In this document: piece by piece, positions 23,931-31,472 of the stretch | Layout: every line of letters starts with the position of its first letter | How positions within the stretch are numbered: the stretch's first letter is position 1 | From: Thermoplasmata archaeon | GTDB lineage: Archaea; Thermoplasmatota; Thermoplasmata; Lutacidiplasmatales; UBA184 | Length of the DNA stretch: 48,848 bases | Reading direction: 5' to 3' | Assembly: GCA_030037395.1 (NCBI GenBank) | Contig: JASHRJ010000110.1 | Coordinates: forward strand, 1 to 48,848 | Notes under the pieces: generated by a model | Told to the model about the DNA's origin: nothing | What the model saw: only the letters and a program-made list of their open reading frames with translations | Databases searched by the model: none | Made by a program: the position numbers and the translations under genes

Positions 23931-24644
23931 ATGACGGGTGGGGACGAGGGACCGCGGGCGGGCGGGAAGGAGGGGCCGGCGGCCGCGGTCCGGCTGCGCC
24001 TGAGCCCGCCCGCGCGTGATGCGCTGGTCCACGCGCTCGCCGGGCGCCCCGCCGGTTCCGGGGTCCGGGTCTGGGTCGAGCGGGGTCTCCACCCGCACGC
24101 CCAGATGATGATCGATCGGCCGAGCGTCCGGGACCACCCGGTGACGGTCGACGGCGTGCCGCTCCTGATCGACGAGGCGAGCGTCCACTTCCTGCGCGAC
24201 GCCTCGGTCGACTATCGGACCGATGCCGACCCCCCGGGGTTCGAGGTCGTCGGACCGTTCCTTCCTTCCCGGGCCGCGCCCGGAGAGGCTGCCCCGCTCC
24301 CGGCGCCCCCCGAGGGGGAAGCCGCCCCCCCGGGCCCGCACGCGGACGCGGAGGGCCGTGTCCGCGAGGCGCTCCGGTCGATCTACGACCCGGAGATCCC
24401 GATGAACATCGTCGATCTCGGCCTCATCTACGGCCTCGAGTGGTCCGCCGCCGGCGAGCTCGCCGTCCGGATGACGATGACCAGCCCGGGCTGCCCGGCG
24501 GTCGAGGAGCTGGTCCGGGAGGTCGAGTCGGCGGCCCGCTCCGCGAGCGGCGCGCCGTCGGTGCGGGTCGAGATCGTCTGGGAGCCGCCGTGGGGGCCGG
24601 AGCGGATGACCGCCTTCGCCCGGCGCCAGTTCGGCTACGCTTAG
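23931..24644 (+). CDS. HesB/IscA-like domain fused to MIP18 (DUF59) domain
   Basis: This 237-residue protein has two parts. Residues about 20-110 follow the A-type iron-sulfur carrier fold (VRLRLSPPARDALVHAL, GVRVWVERGLHPHAQ, DGVPLLIDEASVHFLRDAS, VDYRTDADPPGFEVVGP). All three iron-binding cysteines of that family are missing. After a Pro/Ala-rich linker, residues about 145-237 form a MIP18/SufT-type domain (IYDPEIPMNIVDLGLIYGLE, MTMTSPGCPAVEEL), including the conserved cysteine. MIP18 proteins help insert Fe-S clusters into target proteins. ATG 23931 was chosen because it follows the TATA; the track start at 23751 is too early. Confidence 0.82.
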   Translation: MTGGDEGPRAGGKEGPAAAVRLRLSPPARDALVHALAGRPAGSGVRVWVERGLHPHAQMMIDRPSVRDHPVTVDGVPLLIDEASVHFLRDASVDYRTDADPPGFEVVGPFLPSRAAPGEAAPLPAPPEGEAAPPGPHADAEGRVREALRSIYDPEIPMNIVDLGLIYGLEWSAAGELAVRMTMTSPGCPAVEELVREVESAARSASGAPSVRVEIVWEPPWGPERMTAFARRQFGYA

Positions 24645-24655
24645 CGGGGCATCCC

Positions 24656-26203
24656 TCAGCTCCCCGGGTTCCGGGGGAGCGGGGAACCGCAGGCCTGGCA
24701 GCTGCGTCGGATCGGAACGTTGGAGGCGCCGCACCTCGGGCAGGTCTTGGCGCCGTGCACCGTCGCGCTGGGACCGGTGGGTGGCAGCCAGCGGGAGAGG
24801 ACCGACGTGCGGTCGGCGGAAGCGTCGCGGCGTCGGACGACCCCGGAGACCCCGGCGAGGGCCGCGCCCACGCCGGCGGCGGCGAACAGCACCACGGCGG
24901 GGGGGATCCAGGTGAACACGGGCCGCGGCTGGACGTGGACCACCGCGGACGCCGCGGTGCGGACGCCGAGGGCATCCGTGACCACGCACTGCGCGACATA
25001 GGTCCCGGCCGCGGCGTAGCTCGTCGACCCGTTCGCGGCGTCGCTGCCGGCGGCGTTCGCGAGGGTCCGCCCGTTGCCGAGCGTCCACACGACGGCGAGG
25101 GGAGAGGTCCCCGGCGTCCCGACGCAGGCGAACGCCACGGGGTCGCCGACGGTCGCGTTGAGCGGCGACGCGCTCGCCGCGATCCCCGGCGCCGCGTCGA
25201 CGAAGATGGTCGCCGGGGCCGCGAGGTAGCGGTTCGAGGCGTGGTCCGTCACCTGGCAGGAGACCACGTACGTACCGGCCGCCGCGTAGGCGCGGCTCGT
25301 CGTGCCGGGCCCGGCGACGAGCGTCGTCCCGTTGGTGAAGTTCCAGGCGAACGTGTACGGTGGGGTCCCGCCGTCCGGCGTGCACGTGATCTGGTCGGGC
25401 AGGCCGGCGTCGACCCTCGGGAGGGCGACCGCGAGCGAGGCCACGAGGGAGGTGGCGGTCCCGGCGGTGAGGACGTTCGACTCGGTGGCGGAGGTGCCGT
25501 TCGCCGGGCATCCGGCGCAGCTGTCGACCGTCCGCACGTAGAACGAGTAGCTCGACCCCGCCGAGAGACCGGTGACGTTCGTCGCGGCGGAGGCGACGGA
25601 GTCGATCGTGGCATACGTGTCGGTGACGTTGTCGACGACCTCCTCGAGGTCGTACTCGCCGAACCCGATCCCCCCTCCGTAGCGGGCGGAGTTCGTCCAG
25701 GCGAGCGCGACGGAGGTCGAGGTGTTCGACGGCGAGCTCAGGACCGCGACGGCCGGCTGGGTTGCGTTGAGGACCGTGCTCGAGTCGGCCGCCGTACCGC
25801 CCAGCCCGAGCAGGCCGGTCTGGTAGTAGGCCGTAACGTTCCACCAGTAGGTGGCCCCGGGGGCGAGGTCGGGGACGACCGCGGTCGTCGTACCCTCGTT
25901 CGGTTCCTCCACCGCAAACGACCACGGACCTGACGGACCCGCCGTCGAGTAGGTGACGGAGTAGTTGTCGAAGTACGCCTCGGTGGAGGCATTCCACACG
26001 AGCGAGATCGCGGCCGGAGCGATCCCGTTGCTCGACAGGGCGAACGCGGCGGGCGGCGGCGCGGGGCCCGGAGCGGAGGGGCTGGCGCCGGAGCCCCGGG
26101 CCGGCGACGCGAACCCGATCGCGAGGCCTCCTACGACGAGCAGGACGGCCAGCAGGGCCGGGGGCGCACGCGCGCGCAGCGCGCCCCGCGGTCGGCGTCC
26201 CAT
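24656..26203 (-). CDS. Surface protein with FN3-like and PKD domains, membrane anchor and cytoplasmic zinc ribbon
   Basis: This 515-residue protein starts with a signal peptide or N-terminal anchor ([16 protein letters not shown]). Two fibronectin-III-like domains follow ([42 protein letters not shown]), then two PKD-like domains ([46 protein letters not shown]). A C-terminal membrane segment ([22 protein letters not shown]) leads to a cytoplasmic tail ending in a CPRCG...CQACG zinc ribbon. Numerous N-x-S/T sites suggest glycosylation. The zinc ribbon on the inside hints at signalling or anchoring rather than a purely structural role. A reverse-strand TATA-like GTATATC lies about 32-38 bp upstream. 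Confidence 0.85.
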   Translation of the reverse strand: MGRRPRGALRARAPPALLAVLLVVGGLAIGFASPARGSGASPSAPGPAPPPAAFALSSNGIAPAAISLVWNASTEAYFDNYSVTYSTAGPSGPWSFAVEEPNEGTTTAVVPDLAPGATYWWNVTAYYQTGLLGLGGTAADSSTVLNATQPAVAVLSSPSNTSTSVALAWTNSARYGGGIGFGEYDLEEVVDNVTDTYATIDSVASAATNVTGLSAGSSYSFYVRTVDSCAGCPANGTSATESNVLTAGTATSLVASLAVALPRVDAGLPDQITCTPDGGTPPYTFAWNFTNGTTLVAGPGTTSRAYAAAGTYVVSCQVTDHASNRYLAAPATIFVDAAPGIAASASPLNATVGDPVAFACVGTPGTSPLAVVWTLGNGRTLANAAGSDAANGSTSYAAAGTYVAQCVVTDALGVRTAASAVVHVQPRPVFTWIPPAVVLFAAAGVGAALAGVSGVVRRRDASADRTSVLSRWLPPTGPSATVHGAKTCPRCGASNVPIRRSCQACGSPLPRNPGS

Positions 26204-26520
26204 GGCGAACGGTCACGACGCCGGCTCATGAGAGATATACCTTGCGCCAATCGTCGTGCGTTCCCGCGGACCGGCGAGCGGCTGCTTCGCACGGGGCCCC
26301 GTCGGCTCCCGAGGGCCGCCGCCCGCAGCCGCCGGTCGACCGAAGCGCAGAGCCCCGCCGAAGCGAGGAAGCGCACCGCGTCCAAGCGGTCCGTCGTGCG
26401 GGACCGTTCGTCCCCCGGAAGTCGGAGGCTCGAGCGGAAGGCCGCGAGGCAGGCCGACGCGCGCCCCGCCCGGTTCGCGTTCCCCAAAGGTCAAATAGCG
26501 GACCCCGGCTGGCGGGGCCC
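26204..26520. other. Intergenic region between PKD protein and rpoK
   Basis: This 317-bp stretch carries the divergent promoters: GATATAC near 26234-26240 (reverse) and TCAAATAG near 26491-26498 (forward). The 98-codon plus ORF from ATG 26228 is Arg/Pro-rich, spans the rpoK promoter, and is not credible. No RNA gene was recognised between the promoters. Confidence 0.4.
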
Positions 26521-26781
26521 TTGACGGCCGCTGCGAGCCTCGCGGCGTCCGGGAAGAGCGTTGTGAGCGATCGCCCGTCCCGATCCCCCCGGTCCCCGGA
26601 AGAGTATACGCGGTTCGAGCGCGCGCGCATCCTCGGGGCGCGGGCGCTCCAGGTGTCGCTCGGCGCCCCGATCCTGATCGAGATTCCGCCGTCGCTGGTC
26701 GACCCGGTGGAGATCGCGGAGCGGGAGTTCGCCGCCGGGCGGATTCCGATCACCGTCCGGCGCACCCGGGGCCTCGCCTAG
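26521..26781 (+). CDS. rpoK: DNA-directed RNA polymerase subunit K (Rpb6/omega)
   Basis: This protein of about 86 residues ends in the conserved Rpb6 core ([20 protein letters not shown], then [18 protein letters not shown] and PITVRRTRG). Subunit K clamps the assembled RNA polymerase. A TATA-like CAAATAG lies about 26 bp before TTG 26521, so a leaderless TTG start is preferred. GTG 26563 would give 72 residues and still keep the whole core. The track starts are far upstream and cross the promoter. Its TAG overlaps the convergent MTAP stop (CTAG). Confidence 0.92.
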   Translation: MTAAASLAASGKSVVSDRPSRSPRSPEEYTRFERARILGARALQVSLGAPILIEIPPSLVDPVEIAEREFAAGRIPITVRRTRGLA

Positions 26782-27566
26782 ACGCCGGCCTGGTCGAGCG
26801 CGCGCGCGCAGTCGCACGTCGGCTCCGACGCGAGCCGCGGAAGGAGCCGGGCCAGCACCTCGGCCATCCGGGCGGAGTTGCGGGTCATCGTCTCCACGAT
26901 CTCCCGCGCGTCGACCGGTCGGTCGGCCCAGACGTCGAAGTCGGTGACCATCGCGAGGCAGGCGTAGCAGACGGCCCGCTCGCGGGCGAGCGTCACCTCG
27001 GGCACGAGGGTCATTCCGATGACGTCCGCGAAGCCGCGGAAGAACGCCGACTCGGCCCGGGTGCTGAACCGGGGACCCTCGACGCAGACGTACGTCTTCC
27101 CGTCGGCGCACGGCCACCCCAGCGCGGCGCCGGTCTCGGCGGCGGCGCGCAGGAGGTCCGGGCAGAACGGGTCGGCGAGCGACACGTGGTAGACCTTGCC
27201 CCCGTCGAAGAACGTCGTGGGACGCTGCTTGGTGAGGTCGACGAACTGGCGCGGGAGCACGAACGTCCCGGGCGGGAGCTCCTCGCGCAGCGAGCCGACC
27301 GAGCTCACCGTCACGATCGCCTCCGCGCCCAGGCCGACCAACGCGTCGACGTTGGCCCGGTAGTTGATGCGGTGCGGGGGGATCGTGTGGCCCGCGCCGT
27401 GCCGAGGAAGGAACAGGACGCGGACGCCGCCGACGCGTCCCTCCTCGATCGGGGCGGACGGCGCGCCCCACGGAGTCGACCTCCGGTGCACCTCGCGCGG
27501 GCCGTCGCCGAGCACGCCGGCGACGCCGGAACCTCCGATCACCCCGATCGTTCGGCGCGCGGCCAT
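26778..27566 (-). CDS. mtnP: S-methyl-5'-thioadenosine phosphorylase (MTAP/PNP family)
   Basis: This 262-residue nucleoside phosphorylase splits methylthioadenosine (or a related 6-oxopurine nucleoside) into base and ribose-1-phosphate. Signatures are [10 protein letters not shown] at the N-terminus, [20 protein letters not shown] (phosphate and ribose region), [10 protein letters not shown] and [13 protein letters not shown]. Archaeal homologues vary between MTAP and methylthioinosine/inosine specificity, which cannot be separated here by eye. ATG 27566 is 6 nt after the translin stop, and it is the last gene of a reverse operon. Confidence 0.9.
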   Translation of the reverse strand: MAARRTIGVIGGSGVAGVLGDGPREVHRRSTPWGAPSAPIEEGRVGGVRVLFLPRHGAGHTIPPHRINYRANVDALVGLGAEAIVTVSSVGSLREELPPGTFVLPRQFVDLTKQRPTTFFDGGKVYHVSLADPFCPDLLRAAAETGAALGWPCADGKTYVCVEGPRFSTRAESAFFRGFADVIGMTLVPEVTLARERAVCYACLAMVTDFDVWADRPVDAREIVETMTRNSARMAEVLARLLPRLASEPTCDCARALDQAGV

Positions 27567-27572
27567 CGTCCG

Positions 27573-28220
27573 TCACCCTTCCTTGGGCGCGGGGGGCCGT
27601 GCGCGAGCCAGGAACCGAGCCATGACGACGTCCCCGCGGGTCCGCTCGACCAGGCTCCGGGCCGCGTCCTGCTTCGGTTTCAGCTGGACGATCGCCCGGG
27701 TCGTGTCGAACCGGAGGAGCGCCTGCGTGAGCTCCTCCATCAGCCGCAGGTACCGCTCGGCGCCGTCGAGGTCGTCCGCGCCGAGGCGCTCCAGCGAGAG
27801 CCGGCGGATCTCGCCCACGACATCCCCGAGGCCGAGCAGGTACGGCTCCGGCTCCACCTCGAGGTCCGAGGGCCCCGGCAGCGGCTGACGCTCGACGATC
27901 GCGCCGAGGAGCGAGGCCTCGACCGCCTCCTGCAGCGCGTCGTGCACGATCGGCTCGTCGGCCCGGCCCTCCCGGCGAAGACGCTCCGACAGCTCGGCGA
28001 GCGACCCGCGGATCGAGGCGAGGTCCCCGCTCGACGGGATGCCCGCGTGCAGCCGGGTCATGGTCCCCTGCGCGAGGCGCCGCAGCCGTCGTGCCTGCTG
28101 GTACAGTTCCTCGCGCCGCAGCTCGCGCTGGCGGAGGTGCGTCTCGATCGCCGCCAGGACCCCGTCCGACACCGCCGGGGGATCGGGGGGGCTATCGGAA
28201 AAGGGTGAACCGTGCCCCAT
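27573..28220 (-). CDS. Translin family protein
   Basis: This protein of about 215 residues is all-helical (LRQRELRREELYQQARRLRRLAQGT, EAVEASLLGAIV, LGLGDVVGEIRRLSLERLGAD) and matches archaeal translin/TRAX homologues. These form ring-shaped oligomers that bind RNA or DNA, and some are RNases acting on tRNA fragments. ATG 28220 overlaps the end of the DUF357 gene by 29 nt. An alternative GTG near 28173 would remove that overlap and keep the domain. Confidence 0.85.
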   Translation of the reverse strand: MGHGSPFSDSPPDPPAVSDGVLAAIETHLRQRELRREELYQQARRLRRLAQGTMTRLHAGIPSSGDLASIRGSLAELSERLRREGRADEPIVHDALQEAVEASLLGAIVERQPLPGPSDLEVEPEPYLLGLGDVVGEIRRLSLERLGADDLDGAERYLRLMEELTQALLRFDTTRAIVQLKPKQDAARSLVERTRGDVVMARFLARARPPAPKEG

Positions 28221-28500
28221 CGCCCTTCCCGTCCAGGAGGCCCAGCCGGACCCCCGCGTCGATCCAGCCGTGGGCGTAGCTGACGGCCGCAAGCGCCCGG
28301 TCCCGGTCCCCGATCGCGGCAAAGTGCTCGGCGTCCGCGAGGTACGCCCGCGCCATCGCCAAGAGGTCGTCCGACCCGCCCCTCAGGAACGAGCGCTCGG
28401 GGGTCCCCGGGCCGACGGCGTCGAGCGCCTCGCGGGTGAGGCGGAGGTACCGGTCCAGCAAACCGGGCGCGCTCGGGCCGGCGCTCGTCGCCCCGCTCAT
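28192..28500 (-). CDS. DUF357 family protein
   Basis: This 102-residue helical protein has a C-terminal stretch ([40 protein letters not shown]) that is the conserved core of archaeal DUF357 proteins. Its function is unknown. It lies between transaldolase and translin: its ATG overlaps the transaldolase TGA (ATGA) and its end overlaps the translin start. A functional link to translin or nucleotide/RNA metabolism is only contextual. Confidence 0.85.
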   Translation of the reverse strand: MSGATSAGPSAPGLLDRYLRLTREALDAVGPGTPERSFLRGGSDDLLAMARAYLADAEHFAAIGDRDRALAAVSYAHGWIDAGVRLGLLDGKGDGARFTLFR

Positions 28501-29144
28501 CCCTTCGGGACCTTCTCCCAGTCCTTGAGGAACCGGGCGAGGCCGAGGTCGGTGAGCGGATGCTGGGCCAGCTTCTCCATGACCGCGAACGGCATCGTCG
28601 CGATGTCGGCGCCGATCTTGGCGGCCTCGAGCACGTGGATCGGGTGCCGGACGCTCGCCACCAGCACCTTGGTCGGAACGTGGTAGTTGCGATAGATCGT
28701 CACGATGTCCCGGACCAGCTCGATGCCGTCCTGACCCTGGTCGTCCAGCCGGCCGATGAACGGACTGACGTACGTCGCGCCGACCTTGGCGGCGAGCAGT
28801 GCTTGGTTGGCGCTGAACACGAGCGTCATGTTGACGCGGGTCCCCTCTCCCGACAGGAGCCGGGTCGCCCGAAGGCCGGCCGGCGTCATCGGGATCTTGA
28901 CATAGATCGACGGGTGCAGCCCGCGCAGGTGGCGTCCCTCCCGGACCATGCCGTCGACGTCGACGGCGACGACCTCCGCGGAGACCGACGGCACGCCGAG
29001 GGCGCAGACGTCGCGGAGGACCGACTCGAACGTCCGTCCCTCCTTCGCGACGAGCGTGGGGTTCGTGGTGACCCCGTCGAGGATCCCGGTCTCCCACATG
29101 GTACGGATCTCCGTCACGCTCGCGGTGTCCAGGAACAGCTGCAT
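28497..29144 (-). CDS. Transaldolase / fructose-6-phosphate aldolase family (TalC type)
   Basis: This 215-residue TIM-barrel aldolase begins [20 protein letters not shown] and has [13 protein letters not shown], the Schiff-base lysine in [39 protein letters not shown] and LVASVRHP. Members of this short family act as transaldolases or as fructose-6-phosphate aldolases, and in archaea they support pentose-phosphate interconversion. It follows a transketolase C-subunit-like gene by 33 bp, consistent with a shared sugar-phosphate pathway. It overlaps DUF357 by 4 bases. Confidence 0.93.
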   Translation of the reverse strand: MQLFLDTASVTEIRTMWETGILDGVTTNPTLVAKEGRTFESVLRDVCALGVPSVSAEVVAVDVDGMVREGRHLRGLHPSIYVKIPMTPAGLRATRLLSGEGTRVNMTLVFSANQALLAAKVGATYVSPFIGRLDDQGQDGIELVRDIVTIYRNYHVPTKVLVASVRHPIHVLEAAKIGADIATMPFAVMEKLAQHPLTDLGLARFLKDWEKVPKG

Positions 29145-29177
29145 CCGCTCGGTCCTCGGCCCGGGTAGCTCGCGCCC

Positions 29178-30125
29178 TTACTGAACCTTGCCCCGCAGCC
29201 GGAGCAGCTCCCAGGCCTCGTCCAGCGCCCGCTCGGCCCCCAGTCCGGCCCGGTCCAGCTCCGCGGCACCGGAGCCGACAAAGACGTCCGGCACGCCGAC
29301 GCGTCGCACCGGGACCGGCGCGTTCTCCGCCACCGCCGCCGCGACCGTCTCCCCGATGCCTCCGAGGAGCGCGTGCTCTTCCATCGTCAGCACCGCGCCC
29401 GTGTCCCGGGCCGCGCGCAGGACCGCCGCTTCGTCCAACGGCTTGAGCGACGCGACGTCGAGCACGCGCGCGGACACCCCGCCCCGGGCCAGCGCCCCGG
29501 CGACGTCGAGCGCTCGGGCGACCGCGCCGCCGTACGCGACGATCGCGAGGTCGGACCCCGACCGCAGCTCCTCCGCTCGCCCGAGGGCAAACCGGCCCTC
29601 GGTCACCGTCCGAGCGGCCGCCGACGGCAACCGCACGTACGCGGGGCCGTCGCGGGCCGCGACCGCGAGCAGGGCGGCGGAGGCCGACGGCCCGTCGGCG
29701 GGCGCGGCGACGGTCATCCCCGGGACCGCGCGCATGACGTCGAGGTCCTCCCCGAGGAGCGGGGGCTCTTCCCCGGACAGCCCGGTCGCCCCGCGGGGGC
29801 CGCCCACGATCTTGACGGCGGCGCGCGAACGGGCGATCCGTTGGCGCGCCGGCACGAGTCCCCCGGCGGCCAAGAGATCGGCAGAGAGCGCCACGAACAC
29901 GGTCCGGCCGCCGGAGGCCCGGGAGGCGGCCTGACCCAGGACCGCGGCGGCGTCCCCCTCGGCGCGCTCGAGCCGGCCCCCGAGGCGCGCGACGGCGCTC
30001 GGGGCGGGCGTGAGAAACGGAAGGTCCGCCTCAAGGAGCACGAGCCCAGGGTCCCCGCGCACGAGGCCGACCAACGCCTCCCGGCACGGCTCCCACGCCG
30101 GCGCGACCGGCCCACTTCCGCTCAC
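29178..30125 (-). CDS. Transketolase C-terminal-subunit-like protein (diverged)
   Basis: This 315-residue protein has a pyrimidine-binding domain and a C-terminal domain (DLDVMRAVPGMTVAAPADGP, GPAYVRLPSAAA, VARALDVAGALA, LKPLDEAAVLRAARDTGAVL, TMEEHALLGGIGETVAAAVA). The layout matches the C half of archaeal split transketolases. However, the usual GIAEQ motif reads RAEGD and the usual DGATHQ motif reads EEPPLL, so substrate or thiamine handling may be altered. No N-terminal (thiamine diphosphate-binding) subunit is adjacent. GTG 30125 overlaps the stop of a 15-codon upstream ORF (GTGA). Confidence 0.8.
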   Translation of the reverse strand: MSGSGPVAPAWEPCREALVGLVRGDPGLVLLEADLPFLTPAPSAVARLGGRLERAEGDAAAVLGQAASRASGGRTVFVALSADLLAAGGLVPARQRIARSRAAVKIVGGPRGATGLSGEEPPLLGEDLDVMRAVPGMTVAAPADGPSASAALLAVAARDGPAYVRLPSAAARTVTEGRFALGRAEELRSGSDLAIVAYGGAVARALDVAGALARGGVSARVLDVASLKPLDEAAVLRAARDTGAVLTMEEHALLGGIGETVAAAVAENAPVPVRRVGVPDVFVGSGAAELDRAGLGAERALDEAWELLRLRGKVQ

Positions 30126-30169
30126 CGGGGCGCCTCGGCTCGCGGCGCCCCGGGGGTCTGCCGCCGCAT
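30122..30169 (-). CDS. Possible 15-codon leader ORF before the transketolase-like gene
   Basis: ATG 30169 lies about 28 bp after a TATA-like CTATTACG (reverse strand, near 30193-30200), so it would be a leaderless start. The frame encodes MRRQTPGAPRAEAPR and stops at a TGA overlapping the GTG of the next gene. It could couple translation to that gene. Coding is unproven. Confidence 0.3.
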   Translation of the reverse strand: MRRQTPGAPRAEAPR

Positions 30170-30237
30170 CGCGGCCCCGCGAGGCGGCCGCACGTAATAG
30201 CGTAGGAGCCGCGGTCCGTCGCGGCGGAGCCGCTCGC

Positions 30238-31143
30238 CTACCGTCGCACCGCCTTGCGCGCGCCGGCAACGGCGGCCCGGGCGCCGCGCGCCGGGCGCTT
30301 CCGCTCGCCGCGCAGCGTGGCCAGGTCCTCGGCGTACCGGGCGTACCCGCGGTCGTCGAGCGGCGTCTCGAGGTACCCCGGGACCGCGGCCCATCGCGGG
30401 TCTCCGGCGAGGCGCCGCAGTCCCTCGGCGCCGATCTCCCCCTTGCCGATGTTCTCGTGCCGGTCGAGGTGCGAGCCGAGAGGCGCCTTCGCGTCGTTGA
30501 GGTGGAACGCCCGGACGCCCTCGACCCCGATCGTCGCGGCGATCCGGTCGACGAGCGCGCCGTACCCCTCCGCGGTGCGAAGGTCGAACCCCGAGGCGAA
30601 GAGATGGCACGTGTCGAGCGTGACCCCGAGCCGCCGCGCCTCGGGCACGCGGCCGAGGACCTCCGCCAGCTCCTCCAGGGTGCCGCAGAGCGTCGTCCCC
30701 TGTCCGGCCGAGTTCTCGAGGAGGAGCCGGGTCGGAGAGCCGGCCGTCTCGGCGAGCGCGGCGTCGAGGCTCGCGCACAGGCTCGTCAGGCCGGCGGAGG
30801 TCCCCGCCCCGAGGTGGGCGCCCGGGTGGAAGATCAGCGCGTCGACACCGAGCAGGTCCGCGCGGGCGATCTCGTCGCGGAACGCCTCCCGGGAGCGCCG
30901 GAGCATCTCGGGCTTCGGGCTCGCCAGGTTCAGCAGGTAGCCGTGATGGACCGCCGTCGCGTGGAGGTGGTGATCCCGGACCCCGTCGCGGAAGCTGCGG
31001 GCGGCACCGGCCGAGATCGGCGGTCCGGCCCACGTCTGAGGGCTCTTCGAGAAGATCTGCAGGGACTCGGCGCCGATCCGTTCGGCCTCGGCCGCCGCCT
31101 CCGCCAGGCCGTCGGCGATCCCGAGGTGCGCACCGAGGTACAT
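30238..31143 (-). CDS. nfo: Endonuclease IV (AP endonuclease)
   Basis: This 301-residue TIM-barrel metalloenzyme cuts at abasic sites in base-excision repair. Motifs include LGAHLGIADGL at the N-terminus, IFSKSPQTW, IFHPGAHLGAG, LLENSAGQG, LDTCHLFASGFD, FHLNDAKAPLGSHLDRHEN-IGKG and ETPLDD, which supply the trinuclear zinc ligands. A basic C-terminal tail (RPARGARAAVAGARKAVRR) is extra. It lies 57 bp downstream of the 5S rRNA gene on the same strand with only a weak TATA of its own. Confidence 0.95.
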   Translation of the reverse strand: MYLGAHLGIADGLAEAAAEAERIGAESLQIFSKSPQTWAGPPISAGAARSFRDGVRDHHLHATAVHHGYLLNLASPKPEMLRRSREAFRDEIARADLLGVDALIFHPGAHLGAGTSAGLTSLCASLDAALAETAGSPTRLLLENSAGQGTTLCGTLEELAEVLGRVPEARRLGVTLDTCHLFASGFDLRTAEGYGALVDRIAATIGVEGVRAFHLNDAKAPLGSHLDRHENIGKGEIGAEGLRRLAGDPRWAAVPGYLETPLDDRGYARYAEDLATLRGERKRPARGARAAVAGARKAVRR

Positions 31144-31199
31144 CGGACGAGGGAACCTGGCCCCCGAATCAGCCTAGCGACCCCGCGGCGGTCCCGGGA

Positions 31200-31322
31200 G
31201 GCTGACAGCTTTCCGCGGTTCCCGTAGGCTCGCGCACTTCAGTACCGCGCGGAACGCCAGTGGGCTTAACTGCCGGGTTCGGAATGGGACCGGGTGTTTC
31301 CCCACCGCTTTGGCCGTCAGCC
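31200..31322 (-). rRNA. 5S ribosomal RNA
   Basis: The reverse complement begins GGCTGACGGC and ends GCTGTCAGCC, which pair as the terminal helix (one G-U). Inside it reads AGCGGTGGGG, CCCATTCCGAACCCGG, TTAAGCCCAC and GTACTG, the conserved core of 5S rRNA. The length is 123 nt, and a TATA box lies 26 bp upstream. No 16S or 23S gene is near. The long plus-strand ORF across it is a shadow. Confidence 0.95.
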
Positions 31323-31343
31323 GAGCGGGCGGACCCCGGCGAC

Positions 31344-31352
31344 CTATTTAAT
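31344..31352 (-). promoter_or_regulatory. TATA box of the 5S rRNA gene
   Basis: CTATTTAAT (ATTAAATAG on the coding strand) is centred about 26 bp before the 5S 5' end and is one of the most AT-rich spots in the window. Confidence 0.7.
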
Positions 31353-31472
31353 CCTGCGGCCCCCGCTCGAGGCCCGGGCCGCGCCGGCACCCGCCGCCGG
31401 AAACCTTCATCTCGCGCGAGCCGTCGGTCGGCGCGCCGTGCGCGCGGTCCTTCGCCGGGCGGGACCGGTCGG

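Noticed and set aside
21840-26216. 1458-aa reverse ORF spanning the ABC and PKD regions
   Set aside because: Runs antisense or out of frame through several well-supported genes and is Arg/Pro-rich without domains.
26240-26490. Possible RNase P or SRP RNA in the rpoK upstream gap
   Set aside because: GGAAG and GAGGAAG fragments occur, but the conserved cores of either RNA could not be assembled.
26228-26524. 98-codon plus-strand ORF between the PKD gene and rpoK
   Set aside because: Low-complexity Arg/Pro-rich and contains the rpoK promoter; likely chance.
31260-31472. N-terminal extension of the M1 aminopeptidase ORF
   Set aside because: It lies within the 5S rRNA gene and its promoter and has no conserved sequence.
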